A stretch of DNA of 64,000 bases, taken from Flavobacterium bernardetii (GTDB lineage: Bacteria; Bacteroidota; Bacteroidia; Flavobacteriales; Flavobacteriaceae). Where the stretch lies: assembly GCF_011305415.1 (NCBI RefSeq), contig NZ_JAANOQ010000002.1:367186-431185 (forward strand), read 5' to 3'. The notes under the pieces were generated by a model that saw nothing but the letters and a program-made list of their open reading frames with translations, had not been told where the DNA came from and did not search any database. The translations under genes were made by a program, and so were the position numbers. Position 1 is the stretch's first letter. The number at the start of each line of letters is the position of its first letter. Shown here in pieces: positions 7,279-15,757 of the stretch.

Positions 7279-8517
7279 ATGAAAAAATTACCAGTTACAG
7301 TTTTATCGGGGTTTTTAGGCGCTGGAAAAACAACTTTGTTAAATCATATTCTACATAATAAAGAAGGTTTAAAAGTAGCAGTTATTGTTAATGACATGAG
7401 CGAAGTAAATGTAGATGCTCGTTTAGTTAAAGATGAAATGACACTTTCTCGAACTGAGGAAAAATTAGTAGAGATGAGTAATGGTTGTATTTGCTGTACA
7501 TTAAGAGAAGATTTAATGCTTGAGGTTGAAAAATTGGCTAAAGAAAATCGTTTCGATTATTTATTAATTGAAAGTACAGGTATTTCTGAACCTATTCCTG
7601 TGGCGCAAACCTTTACTTTTATTAGTGATGATGGTGAAATAGATTTATCTAAATTTAGTTATATAGATACTATGGTAACTGTTGTAGATGCTTTTAACTT
7701 TTTTATAGATTTTGGTAAAGCTGAAACATTAAAAGACATCAACGCTACTGATATAGAAGGTGACGAAAGAACAATTGTTAATTTATTGGTTGATCAAATT
7801 GAATTTGCAAATGTTATAGTTTTAAATAAAACAGATTTAGTTACTCTTGAAAGAATTATTCTTTTGAAAAATTCAATTAAAAAATTAAACCCTAAAGCGA
7901 AAATTGTTCATTCTCAATTTGGAAAAATTAATCCGTCTGAAATATTAAATACAGGATTATTCAATTATGAAGAAGCTGAAATGTCAGCTGGATGGATTCA
8001 AGAATTAGAAGGAATTCATACACCTGAAACAGAAGAATATGGTATAAACTCATTTGTGTTTAGAGATCATCGTCCATTTCATCCACAGAGATTTTTAAAC
8101 TTCATTGAAGATTTTCCTGCTTCTATCATTCGTAGTAAAGGTCTTTTTTGGATAGCATCACGTCCAAAGCAAGCGTTAAATTGGAGTCAAGCTGGTGGTT
8201 CAACTAAAGCTGAAGGTGCTGGAGTATGGTGGGCAAGCATGCCTTTTTCGCAGCGTATAGAATATCCTAACTTTATAGATAATCAAGATATTATTGAAGA
8301 ACGTTGGTCGCTAGATTTTGGTGATCGTTTAAATGAAATTGTTTTTATAGGTATTCAAATGAATATTTCTGAAATAAAAAAGCAACTAGAAACGTGCTTA
8401 TGTAATGAAAATGAAATCATGGATTTACAAGATGGCTTCTTTCCAAATAATGATAACTTTCCTGTGGTAAATCCTTTTTTCTCTGAAAGGGAAAAAACAG
8501 TAAGTTTTTATGATTAA
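7279..8517 (+). CDS. COG0523 GTPase, ZigA-like zinc metallochaperone
   Basis: 412 residues. N-terminal G3E-family GTPase domain: Walker [10 protein letters not shown] (11-19), V-N-D-M-S-E-V-N, the metal-binding G-C-I-C-C-T-L-R (69-76), E-S-T-G-I-S-E-P, and N-K-T-D for guanine recognition. A CobW C-terminal domain follows from about residue 250. The N-D-M-S-E-V-N form and the length are typical of the zinc-linked subgroup (ZigA/ZagA/YeiR-like) rather than of CobW, HypB or UreG. Such proteins insert zinc into client enzymes under starvation and are Zur-repressed. Second gene of the operon that starts at the operator. Confidence 0.87.
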   Translation: MKKLPVTVLSGFLGAGKTTLLNHILHNKEGLKVAVIVNDMSEVNVDARLVKDEMTLSRTEEKLVEMSNGCICCTLREDLMLEVEKLAKENRFDYLLIESTGISEPIPVAQTFTFISDDGEIDLSKFSYIDTMVTVVDAFNFFIDFGKAETLKDINATDIEGDERTIVNLLVDQIEFANVIVLNKTDLVTLERIILLKNSIKKLNPKAKIVHSQFGKINPSEILNTGLFNYEEAEMSAGWIQELEGIHTPETEEYGINSFVFRDHRPFHPQRFLNFIEDFPASIIRSKGLFWIASRPKQALNWSQAGGSTKAEGAGVWWASMPFSQRIEYPNFIDNQDIIEERWSLDFGDRLNEIVFIGIQMNISEIKKQLETCLCNENEIMDLQDGFFPNNDNFPVVNPFFSEREKTVSFYD

Positions 8518-8637
8518 AAATTAATAATTTTTTTAGATTTTTTTCTATCTATAAATAGATTCTAAAATTTTAGTATTTAAAAATCTTGTTAAAGGGTTTT
8601 GTGTTTTATTTGTTTGAAGATGTTTTTTTCAGTCTTT

Positions 8638-8678
8638 TGCGGAGAGCTTAGTTAATTGGTTATAAATTTTCCTCCGCA
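8638..8678. other. Hairpin with tRNA-like words in the spacer before the ABC genes
   Basis: TGCGGAG (8638-8644) pairs perfectly with CTCCGCA (8672-8678) across a 27-nt loop. The loop begins AGCTTAGTTAATTGGTTA, which resembles a tRNA D-arm. No T tract follows, so it is not a terminator, and no anticodon or T-arm is present, so it is not an intact tRNA. The rest of the 228-nt spacer (8518-8745) is AT-rich with a small palindrome (ATCTAT-AA-ATAGAT) and no clear promoter. Confidence 0.35.
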
Positions 8679-8745
8679 GAAGCGAAAAAAAAGTTAATAT
8701 TTTCGTCTTTTCTTCCTTTCTTCTTATATTGCGGTTCAAAAAATA

Positions 8746-9384
8746 ATGTTATACATGATAAGCACAAAAAACATAACATTTTCTTATAACAAAGACCAAA
8801 CTTTCATTATGCCCGATTTATTCTGTCAGGCAGGAAGTACGATTTTAGTTACCGGTAATTCGGGAAAAGGAAAAACTACATATTTACATATTTTAGCTGG
8901 ATTGTTACAACCCAATTCTGGCGAAATTCATATTGATAATAAAGAAATTACACATCTAAAAGGAAGTAAAGCCGACAAGTTTAGAGGTAAAAATATCGGA
9001 GTGGTTTTTCAGAAATCGCACTTTATTGCTTCGCTTTCTGTTTTGGAAAATTTAGAAATGGCAAGTTGGTTGGCCACAGGAAAAAAGCACAAGGTTAGAG
9101 CTAAAGAATTATTGCAAAAACTAGATATTTCAGAACAAGCACACAAATTGCCAAGTCAGTTAAGTGTAGGGCAACAACAGCGAGTTTCTATTGCTCGTGC
9201 TTTAATGAACGAACCAAAAGTGTTATTAGCAGATGAGCCAACTTCAAGTTTAGATGATAAAAATGCTGAAAATGTTATTGAATTATTAGAAACTTTATCA
9301 AAAGAATACAAAACAGCTTTAATTATTGTTACGCACGATAGTCGAATTAAAGAAAAATTCACCAATCAAATTACAATGGTATGA
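8746..9384 (+). CDS. ABC transporter ATPase, LolD/MacB type
   Basis: 212 residues, a single nucleotide-binding domain. Walker A is G-N-S-G-K-G-K-T-T (37-45), the signature is L-S-V-G-Q-Q-Q (139-145), and Walker B is V-L-L-A-D-E-P-T-S-S-L-D (from 159), with the switch histidine in V-T-H-D. This form (S-V-G-Q-Q-Q-R, D-E-P-T-S-S-L-D) belongs to the LolD/MacB/FtsE group, which powers FtsX-type permeases. Its stop overlaps the permease start by 4 nt, so the two are co-translated partners. An alternative ATG lies three codons downstream. Confidence 0.88.
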   Translation: MLYMISTKNITFSYNKDQTFIMPDLFCQAGSTILVTGNSGKGKTTYLHILAGLLQPNSGEIHIDNKEITHLKGSKADKFRGKNIGVVFQKSHFIASLSVLENLEMASWLATGKKHKVRAKELLQKLDISEQAHKLPSQLSVGQQQRVSIARALMNEPKVLLADEPTSSLDDKNAENVIELLETLSKEYKTALIIVTHDSRIKEKFTNQITMV

Positions 9385-10748
9385 TCGGAAAGTTAGCATG
9401 GAAAAACATTTGGTTTAAACCTTTAAATACCATTTTAAGTATTTTGTTGTTAACGGCTTCAGTGGCGATAATAACAGTTTTAATTTTGGTAGAAAAACAA
9501 TTCGAAGAAAAATACCAAAGCAATTTAGATGGTGTCGATTTGGTTTTAGGTGCGCAAGGAAGTCCTTTGCAATTAGTGTTGTCTTCAGTATATCAAGTAG
9601 ATGATCCCACAGGAAATATTAGTTACGATTCTGTAAAAGTTTGGATGAAACATCCGTACGTGAAAAAAGCTATTCCATTAGCGTATGGTGATAATTATGT
9701 AGGTTTTAAAATTGTTGGAACTACACCAGATTACTTAGAAAAATATCAAGCAAAAATAGCTGACGGAAAAGTGTTTGAACACAATTTCGAAGTGGTTGTT
9801 GGAGCAGATGTAGCCGAAAAATTGAATTTAAAAAGAGGCGATACTTTTAAAGGAACACACGGAAGTGCGGCAGAAGGAGAAGTACACGAACACGGAGAAT
9901 ATATCGTTGTAGGAATTGCTTCAAAAACCGGAAAAGTAATTGATAATTTAATTTTATCGAATATTCCAACAGTTTGGCAAATGCATCATGAAGAAGGTCA
10001 TGAAGAAGTTGCCGAAAATCCTGCTCATGGTGAAGAAGGACATATACATAATGAAGAGGAAGTTGTTGCAGAAAATCCAGCTCACGGTGAACCAGGACAT
10101 GTTCATGAAGAACACGAAGAAGTTGCTGAAAATCCAGCTCACGGTGAAGAAGGTCACGTGCATGATGAACACGAATCGGATATGACTATCGATGAACCAA
10201 ATATGGAAATCACATCGGTTTTAATAGAATTTAAAAATAAAATGGGCGTGTTTATGTGGCCCAACTTAATTGCACAAAACACTAAAATGCAAGCGGCTTT
10301 ACCAACGTATCAAATGAACAGATTGTTCGATATGTTTGGAGTAGGATTAAATGCTTTAAAATATTTAGCTTTCGGAATTATGTTAATTTCTGGAATTTCA
10401 ATTTTCATTGCTTTATTCAATACCTTAAAAGAAAGAAAAGCTGAATTTGCCTTAATGCGTGTGAACGGAGCCAAAAGACATCAATTGCTTTTGGTAGTTT
10501 TATACGAAAGTATTTTGCTTTGTGTAGTAGGTTATTTATTTGGCACAATTTTGGGTAGAGTAGGAATAGTTCTGTTGTCGAAAGCCTCAGAATCAGATTT
10601 TAAATTAGGATTTAATCCTATGGAAATCATTTGGGAAAAAGAAGGACTTTTATTCAGTTTAACCTTATTAGTCGGATTAATTGCAGCGCTTATTCCTGCC
10701 ATAAAAGCATATACATTAAATATATCAAAAACATTAGCAAATGCGTAA
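9381..10748 (+). CDS. FtsX-type ABC permease with a His-rich periplasmic insertion
   Basis: 455 residues. One N-terminal membrane helix (about 15-37), a large periplasmic region (about 38-330) and three C-terminal helices with the FtsX-fold loop L-K-E-R-K-A-E-F-A-L-M-R-V-N-G-A. The periplasmic region holds a low-complexity insertion (202-266): three copies of about 19 residues built on V-A-E-N-P-A-H-G-E-x-G-H-x-H, rich in His and Glu, which should bind zinc or a similar metal. LolC/E and MacB lack this. The neighbours suggest metal import or metal-linked envelope traffic; direction cannot be read from sequence. Overlaps the genes on both sides. Confidence 0.82.
   Translation: MIGKLAWKNIWFKPLNTILSILLLTASVAIITVLILVEKQFEEKYQSNLDGVDLVLGAQGSPLQLVLSSVYQVDDPTGNISYDSVKVWMKHPYVKKAIPLAYGDNYVGFKIVGTTPDYLEKYQAKIADGKVFEHNFEVVVGADVAEKLNLKRGDTFKGTHGSAAEGEVHEHGEYIVVGIASKTGKVIDNLILSNIPTVWQMHHEEGHEEVAENPAHGEEGHIHNEEEVVAENPAHGEPGHVHEEHEEVAENPAHGEEGHVHDEHESDMTIDEPNMEITSVLIEFKNKMGVFMWPNLIAQNTKMQAALPTYQMNRLFDMFGVGLNALKYLAFGIMLISGISIFIALFNTLKERKAEFALMRVNGAKRHQLLLVVLYESILLCVVGYLFGTILGRVGIVLLSKASESDFKLGFNPMEIIWEKEGLLFSLTLLVGLIAALIPAIKAYTLNISKTLANA
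9993..10178 (+). repeat. In-frame tandem repeat encoding His/Glu-rich units
   Basis: Three units of about 57-60 bp within the permease gene, each encoding V-A-E-N-P-A-H-G-E followed by G-H-x-H. Copies two and three share long identical runs at DNA level, so the expansion looks fairly recent and the copy number may vary between strains. Confidence 0.75.
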
Positions 10749-11226
10749 TTCGGTAAAATTAATGATGGCCTTATTCTTAGGCGTTTTCTTATTCAGTTTT
10801 CAAAATGAAAGTGAAGTAACAACTTTCAAATCTTCAAATAAATTTGTTGCTACCGATACTTTAACATGGAAAATGTTAGGAGAAATTAAATACATGAAGA
10901 AAAAACACGCGTCGTACGGCGAAGTCGATTTTCCAATTATAAATACGAAATTGAAAAAATTAGCCAAGAAAACTATCGTAATGAGTGGTTTTATTGTGCC
11001 AATTGACAATAAAAATTATGCGTTGAGTAAAAACGTATTTGCGTCTTGTTTTTTCTGCGGGAAATCGGGACCAGAAACCATTATGGGAATTAAGTTTAAA
11101 GGAGCCACTCCTAAACTAAAAACAGATACGTATTTGACAATTAGAGGAACTTTTCGTCCGAATGAAAATGACGTAGAAGATTGGATTTACAATTGTGATA
11201 ATGCCGAAATTGTAAAAGGAAATTAA
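10741..11226 (+). CDS. Secreted CxxC protein, DUF3299-like
   Basis: 161 residues. An N-terminal signal peptide (M-A-L-F-L-G-V-F-L-F-S-F) leads to a small mature domain. It contains V-M-S-G-F-I-V-P-I-D and, 18 residues later, A-S-C-F-F-C-G-K (C103, C106), then a strand-rich end with a further Cys. The G-F-x-x-P plus cysteine arrangement resembles DUF3299 proteins, which often accompany metal-related ABC genes; this match is from memory. Its start overlaps the permease stop by 8 nt, so it probably works with the transporter, perhaps as a metal-binding or redox-active periplasmic partner. Confidence 0.55.
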   Translation: MRNSVKLMMALFLGVFLFSFQNESEVTTFKSSNKFVATDTLTWKMLGEIKYMKKKHASYGEVDFPIINTKLKKLAKKTIVMSGFIVPIDNKNYALSKNVFASCFFCGKSGPETIMGIKFKGATPKLKTDTYLTIRGTFRPNENDVEDWIYNCDNAEIVKGN

Positions 11227-11229
11227 ATC

Positions 11230-11916
11230 TTGAACGAAATTAAACACATATTTTTCGATTTAGATCATACGCTTTGGGATTTTGAAAAAAATTCAGCTTT
11301 AGCTTTTGAAAAGATATTTCATGAGTTGAATTTAGATATTGATTCCCAAGAATTTATTACAACATACAATCCTATTAATGTAGCGTATTGGAAATTGTAT
11401 GAAAGAAACGAAATAGACCAAGAATCACTTCGCACCAACCGATTAAAAGATGCTTTTGAAGCGATTAATTATGAAGTGACTTTAGAAGAAATTAATACTA
11501 TTTCCAATTTGTTTATTGACTATTTAACAACCAATAACCATTTAATTGATGGTACAATTGAAACGTTGGAATACTTAAAAGATAATTATAAATTACACAT
11601 AATTACCAACGGATTTTCATTTGCACAAGAAGCAAAATTGCAAAAAAGTAATTTAGCTGCATATTTTGTTACGGTTACAAATTCAGAATTATCCGGACAT
11701 AAAAAACCACACCAAAATATTTTTCAATACGCTTTGTCGTTAGCAAATGCTTCAAAAAACCAAAGCATTATGGTTGGTGATAGTATCGAAGCTGATGTTT
11801 TAGGTGCGATGAATTTTGGGATGAAAGCCGTGTATTTTAATCCAGCAAATGAACATGTTTCTCACGAACAAATTATCCAAATTCAAAAATTAACTCAGTT
11901 AAAAAACATATTATAA
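11230..11916 (+). CDS. YjjG-family HAD hydrolase (noncanonical pyrimidine nucleotidase)
   Basis: 228 residues, cytoplasmic. HAD motif I is F-F-D-L-D-H-T-L (D10 nucleophile, D12), motif II T-N-G-F, motif III the lysine in G-H-K-K-P, and motif IV M-V-G-D-S-I-E-A-D. The D-H-T-L-W-D-F start and the helical cap are typical of YjjG, a 5'-nucleotidase that clears damaged pyrimidine nucleotides. The start is TTG 11230, 3 nt after the previous stop; no ATG fits, since the HAD motif begins at residue 8. Probably the tail of the ABC operon; it overlaps the next gene by 1 nt. Confidence 0.82.
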   Translation: MNEIKHIFFDLDHTLWDFEKNSALAFEKIFHELNLDIDSQEFITTYNPINVAYWKLYERNEIDQESLRTNRLKDAFEAINYEVTLEEINTISNLFIDYLTTNNHLIDGTIETLEYLKDNYKLHIITNGFSFAQEAKLQKSNLAAYFVTVTNSELSGHKKPHQNIFQYALSLANASKNQSIMVGDSIEADVLGAMNFGMKAVYFNPANEHVSHEQIIQIQKLTQLKNIL

Positions 11917-12590
11917 TGAAGAAGATTTTACTAATATTAATTACAATTTTTACAATTGGGTCATTTGCTCAAAAAAAGCAAACTATTCTTATTTCTAGCA
12001 AATATGATTTTCAGGAAAAGAAAAACTCTCATAACATAAATAATATGTTAAAAGCCATTTTGACATCCAACAATTATCAAGTTTATTTTGAAGATGAGAT
12101 TTTGCCAATCGAAATCGCTCAAAACAGATGTAATGCTTTAACTGGTGTTTTGGTTGATGACAGTAATGTATTTGTAACGAAAGTAAAGCTTCAAATTAAA
12201 GATTGTAAGAATAACATATTGTTTGAAACGGCAGATGTTAAAAGCAGAGAAAAAGAATCGCAAGCAGCTTTTATTGAAGTAATAAAGTTGTTAAGTCCTG
12301 AATTGAAGAAATACAAACCAGTTGTAATTCAAAAGAAAGAAGTGACGGAATCGCCTTCAGAAATAATTACTAATACTAATGTAAAATACCAATTCGTTGA
12401 AATTGCTAATGGATATGCCGTTATGGATGCTACGCCAAAAGTAATATTACAAATTTATAAAACAACAAATCCTAACATTTTTATTGCTGATAAGTTTGGA
12501 GTAAAAGGTGTGTTTACGAAGTTAGTAAACAGAGGTGTTTTCGAATACTATTTGAATGATAAATTAGTGGTGGAAGAGTTTTTGTTTTAA
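11916..12590 (+). CDS. Secreted protein of unknown function
   Basis: 224 residues with a clear signal peptide (M-K-K-I-L-L-I-L, cleavage after S-F-A-Q). The mature part has a hydrophilic N-terminal domain with N-N-M-L-K-A-I-L and Y-F-E-D-E, a paired cysteine motif (N-R-C-N and K-D-C-K-N), and a C-terminal beta-rich stretch from about residue 165 (Y-Q-F-V-E-I-A-N-G-Y-A-V-M-D). I recognise no family. Its ATG shares the last A of the preceding stop codon (TAATG), so it is probably co-translated with the HAD gene. Confidence 0.6.
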   Translation: MKKILLILITIFTIGSFAQKKQTILISSKYDFQEKKNSHNINNMLKAILTSNNYQVYFEDEILPIEIAQNRCNALTGVLVDDSNVFVTKVKLQIKDCKNNILFETADVKSREKESQAAFIEVIKLLSPELKKYKPVVIQKKEVTESPSEIITNTNVKYQFVEIANGYAVMDATPKVILQIYKTTNPNIFIADKFGVKGVFTKLVNRGVFEYYLNDKLVVEEFLF

Positions 12591-12614
12591 AAAAAAAATA
12601 TTTTAAATTTTCAC

Positions 12615-13487
12615 ATGAAATTTCTACTTTCCTTCGGAATAACATTATTTGTATTGTCAATATCGTTTTCTCAAATTAAAGAAAATGAGTTCGATACTTA
12701 TTTATTAAATTTAGATAAAGCTAGAAATCTTGAAAAAAGCAATAATTTTTCAGAAGCAATAAAGTATTTTGATCTAGCAATTAAATATGCTAAAAAACAT
12801 CCTAATTTTAATATTTACGGACATAGTTATATGTCGAAAGCTTCTGTTTTTTTTAAACTTAATAAGTTTAAAAAGGGTATAAAAGAAGTTAAGAAAGCAA
12901 TTGTTGCTGGTAGTGAATTAGAAGTAATAGATTATAATTATCTTTTCAGTGATTCCATTTCTGTGAAAATTAAAGACGTGATTTTGCCAATCTATCGAGA
13001 ATTGGTAAAAGAGAAGTTTAGTAAAATGAAAAATCCAGAAGCTTATGTTGAAATTGAAAAAATGATTGTATTAGATCAGTTTAACAGAATGAATGACGGA
13101 TTATTAACGAGTGAAAATATTCCAGTTGATAAATTACAAAACATAACAGATTCTGCTTTAAGTCAACAATGCGTTGAATTAGTTAAAAAGCATGGTTGGT
13201 TTAATGAAATGTGGTTAATAATGTGGCACAATAGAGATACTTATAAACAAAAAAACGATTTTTGGAATTTCATGATTCCTTTTATCAATAATCAAATTGA
13301 ACTTGGGATGTTACCGCATTCTTTTTTTGCAATGTATGAAGATTATAAAAGTTTGGAAGAAACAGGTTTTACAATTTATGGAACTATTACATCAAAAGTA
13401 AATAAGGAAACTATTAATTTGAAAAGAGCAGAAATTTTCTTACCCGCTTTATCAGAAGATATAATTAATAGCTATAACAATAAATAA
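12615..13487 (+). CDS. Secreted TPR-like protein
   Basis: 290 residues. A signal peptide (F-G-I-T-L-F-V-L-S-I-S-F-S-Q) is followed by at least two TPR-like helical pairs near the N-terminus: N-F-S-E-A-I-K-Y-F-D-L-A-I-K-Y-A and K-F-K-K-G-I-K-E-V-K-K-A-I. The remaining helical domain contains H-G-W-F-N-E-M-W-L-I-M-W-H and matches no family known to me. It lies 24 nt after the preceding gene. It converges with rarA across a 35-nt spacer that has no obvious terminator hairpin. Confidence 0.6.
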   Translation: MKFLLSFGITLFVLSISFSQIKENEFDTYLLNLDKARNLEKSNNFSEAIKYFDLAIKYAKKHPNFNIYGHSYMSKASVFFKLNKFKKGIKEVKKAIVAGSELEVIDYNYLFSDSISVKIKDVILPIYRELVKEKFSKMKNPEAYVEIEKMIVLDQFNRMNDGLLTSENIPVDKLQNITDSALSQQCVELVKKHGWFNEMWLIMWHNRDTYKQKNDFWNFMIPFINNQIELGMLPHSFFAMYEDYKSLEETGFTIYGTITSKVNKETINLKRAEIFLPALSEDIINSYNNK

Positions 13488-13522
13488 TGAAGATTATAGA
13501 AAAAAGTATTTTTTTGTTTTAA

Positions 13523-14800
13523 CTAATACCCATATTTATTTTTCCATCTGTTTTTTAAAAACTGACGGATTTCTCTTTCTCTAGCATTTTCGCCTGGTTC
13601 AAAAAAGGTGGTTTCTGAAATGTCTGTTGGTAGAAATTCTTGTTCGGCAAAATTATTCGCAAAATCGTGTGAATACTTGTATTCTTCACCATAACCTAAT
13701 TCCTTCATTAATTTCGTTGGTGCATTTCGCAAGTGAATTGGAACAGGTAAATCGCCAGTTTGTTTCACTACTTGTTGCGCTTTTCCAATTGCCATATAAC
13801 TCGCATTGCTTTTTGCTGAGGTTGCTAAGTAAATCGCGCATTGACTTAAGATGATTCTGCTTTCTGGATAACCAATTGTGCTTACTGCTTGAAAGGCATT
13901 GTTCGCCATAATAAACGCAGTCGGATTCGCATTTCCAATATCTTCACTTGATAAAATTAACATTCTACGAGCGATAAATTTCACATCTTCGCCACCTTCA
14001 ATCATTCTAGCTAACCAATACACAGCGCCATTTGGATCACTTCCACGAATCGATTTTATAAATGCCGAAACAATATCATAATGTTGTTCACCCGTTTTAT
14101 CATACAACACGGTATTTTTCTGAACCAATTGCATTACTTTTTCATTCGTAATTACAATTTCATCACTTTCGGTTGCATTGACCACTAATTCGAAAACGTT
14201 TAGTAATTTTCTTCCGTCACCACCAGATAATCGTAATAAAGCTTCGGTTTCTTTTAAATCTATTTTTTTACTTTTCAAATAGGCGTCAGAAGCTATTGCT
14301 CGATGTAAAATATTTTCTAAATCTTCTTTCGTAAACGCATTTAAAACATAAACCTGACATCTTGACAAAAGTGCAGGAATGACTTCAAAACTCGGATTTT
14401 CAGTCGTAGCTCCAATTAATGTTACCCAACCTTTTTCTACAGCTGCTAAAAGCGAATCTTGTTGTGATTTACTAAAACGATGAATCTCATCAATAAATAG
14501 AATCGGATTTTTAGCCGTGAATAATCCACCACTTTGTTTGGCTTTTTCTATGACCTCTCGAATGTCTTTTACGCCAGAATTAATCGCACTTAACTCGTAA
14601 AATGGACGTTTGCTTTCTTGTGCCATAATTTGTGCCAAGGTAGTTTTTCCGGTTCCTGGTGGTCCCCATAAAATTAAACTTGGAATAATTCCTTTCGCAA
14701 TTTGTTGTGTTAACGAGCCGTTTTCGCCAACCAAATGCGATTGACTTATGTATTCCGATAAAGTTTTCGGACGAATTCTTTCTGCTAAAGGTGTTGTCAT
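13523..14800 (-). CDS. rarA: Replication-associated recombination protein A (AAA+ ATPase)
   Basis: 425 residues, the usual RarA/MgsA length. It is a clamp-loader-like AAA+ ATPase that acts at stalled replication forks. Walker A is G-P-P-G-T-G-K-T (46-53), Walker [10 protein letters not shown], sensor 1 G-A-T-T-E-N-P-S-F, and the arginine-finger region A-L-L-S-R-C. The C-terminal tetramerisation domain contains [15 protein letters not shown]. Its -7 box sits immediately before the ATG, so the transcript may be nearly leaderless. Divergent from the rhomboid gene. Confidence 0.93.
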   Translation of the reverse strand: MTTPLAERIRPKTLSEYISQSHLVGENGSLTQQIAKGIIPSLILWGPPGTGKTTLAQIMAQESKRPFYELSAINSGVKDIREVIEKAKQSGGLFTAKNPILFIDEIHRFSKSQQDSLLAAVEKGWVTLIGATTENPSFEVIPALLSRCQVYVLNAFTKEDLENILHRAIASDAYLKSKKIDLKETEALLRLSGGDGRKLLNVFELVVNATESDEIVITNEKVMQLVQKNTVLYDKTGEQHYDIVSAFIKSIRGSDPNGAVYWLARMIEGGEDVKFIARRMLILSSEDIGNANPTAFIMANNAFQAVSTIGYPESRIILSQCAIYLATSAKSNASYMAIGKAQQVVKQTGDLPVPIHLRNAPTKLMKELGYGEEYKYSHDFANNFAEQEFLPTDISETTFFEPGENAREREIRQFLKNRWKNKYGY

Positions 14801-14804
14801 AAAG

Positions 14805-14836
14805 CAAATTTAAACAATGAAATCTTTTGAAACAAT
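14805..14836 (-). promoter_or_regulatory. Promoter of rarA
   Basis: On the minus strand TTG (14834-14836), 21-nt spacer, TAAATTTG (14805-14812). The box ends only 4 nt before the ATG at 14800. Confidence 0.6.
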
Positions 14837-14910
14837 CTTTTTTGATTTTAATATGTTATGCCAAAATTACATACCTTTTACTTTGGCTTCATTTTTGACT
14901 TTTATGCTGT

Positions 14911-15690
14911 ATGATAAAATCTTCCATAGATAAAAATTTTTATTTTTCGCCTTCGGTATTTCTTTTTCCATTACTTTTTGTGATGGTAATGTGGATTTGT
15001 TTTTATGCCAATTTACATTATTTTCCAGAAATGCATGAGTTCGGAATTTTGCCTAAAACATTAAAAGGTTTACGAGGAGTTCCATTGCATGTTTTTATTC
15101 ACGGAAGTTTTAAACACTTGCTCAATAACTCCATTCCGATTTTCTTCTTGATAATGGCGTTGAAATATTTTTACCGACAACAGTTTTGGAAAGTCTTGTT
15201 TATAGGAATTTTATTTTCCGGAATAGGAACGTGGCTAATAGGAAGAAATTCTTATCATATTGGCGCAAGTAGTTTAGTGTATTGTTTAGTAAGTTTTATT
15301 TTCTTCAAAGGAATTTTATCCAAATATTACAGATTAGTCGCTTTGTCGTTAACTATTGTATTATTGTATGGTGGAATCATTTGGTATATGTTTCCCAACG
15401 CGGAAACTTTAAAAGGTAACGTTTCATGGGAAGGCCATTTTGCAGGTTTTGTAACAGGTTTAACAATGGGGATTTTTATAAAAACACCACAATTTGAAAA
15501 ACCTATTTTTTACGATTGGGAACATCCGGATTTTGATCCATCGGACAAACCTTTCTTTAAACAATTTGATGAACATGGTAATTTCATCAATCCGCCAAAA
15601 CCCGAACCTGAAGTTATTGAAGAAACAGAAGTCGATTCGTATTTTAAATCTTCAGTAAAAGTAATTTATGAGTTTTTGAAAATGAAGTAA
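14911..15690 (+). CDS. Rhomboid-family intramembrane serine protease
   Basis: 259 residues with about six membrane helices. The catalytic serine lies in G-A-S-S-L-V-Y (S120) and the histidine in E-G-H-F-A-G-F (H176), both in helix positions expected for rhomboids. H-G-S-F-K-H-L-L-N-N (65-73) supplies the conserved His/Asn of the second helix. GASS instead of the common GxSG is a known variant. After residue 190 there is a soluble acidic tail of about 70 residues with D-W-E-H-P-D-F-D-P, which is unusual and may recruit a partner. Substrates are unknown. Confidence 0.85.
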   Translation: MIKSSIDKNFYFSPSVFLFPLLFVMVMWICFYANLHYFPEMHEFGILPKTLKGLRGVPLHVFIHGSFKHLLNNSIPIFFLIMALKYFYRQQFWKVLFIGILFSGIGTWLIGRNSYHIGASSLVYCLVSFIFFKGILSKYYRLVALSLTIVLLYGGIIWYMFPNAETLKGNVSWEGHFAGFVTGLTMGIFIKTPQFEKPIFYDWEHPDFDPSDKPFFKQFDEHGNFINPPKPEPEVIEETEVDSYFKSSVKVIYEFLKMK

Positions 15691-15730
15691 AAAAAAGACT
15701 TATATAATTGAAAATTCAATCATATAAGTC
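15691..15730 (-). terminator. Terminator of rlmB, possibly bidirectional
   Basis: 16-bp near-perfect hairpin (GACTTATATAATTGAA against TTCAATCATATAAGTC, one mismatch, 2-nt loop). Six A residues precede it on the plus strand, giving a T tract on the minus strand. It also follows the rhomboid stop at once. Confidence 0.8.
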
Positions 15731-15757
15731 ATATAGGTAAATTAATTTTTCTAAAAA

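Noticed and set aside
8638..8678. Terminator or intact tRNA after the COG0523 gene
   Set aside because: No T tract; no anticodon or T arm.
9954..10172. Open frame on the minus strand opposite the His-rich repeat
   Set aside because: It exists because the repeat lacks stop-generating triplets in that frame; no start signal and low-complexity product.
9988..10185. Second plus-strand frame over the His-rich repeat
   Set aside because: Lysine-rich out-of-frame reading of the permease repeat; the permease frame has clear membrane helices and FtsX motifs.
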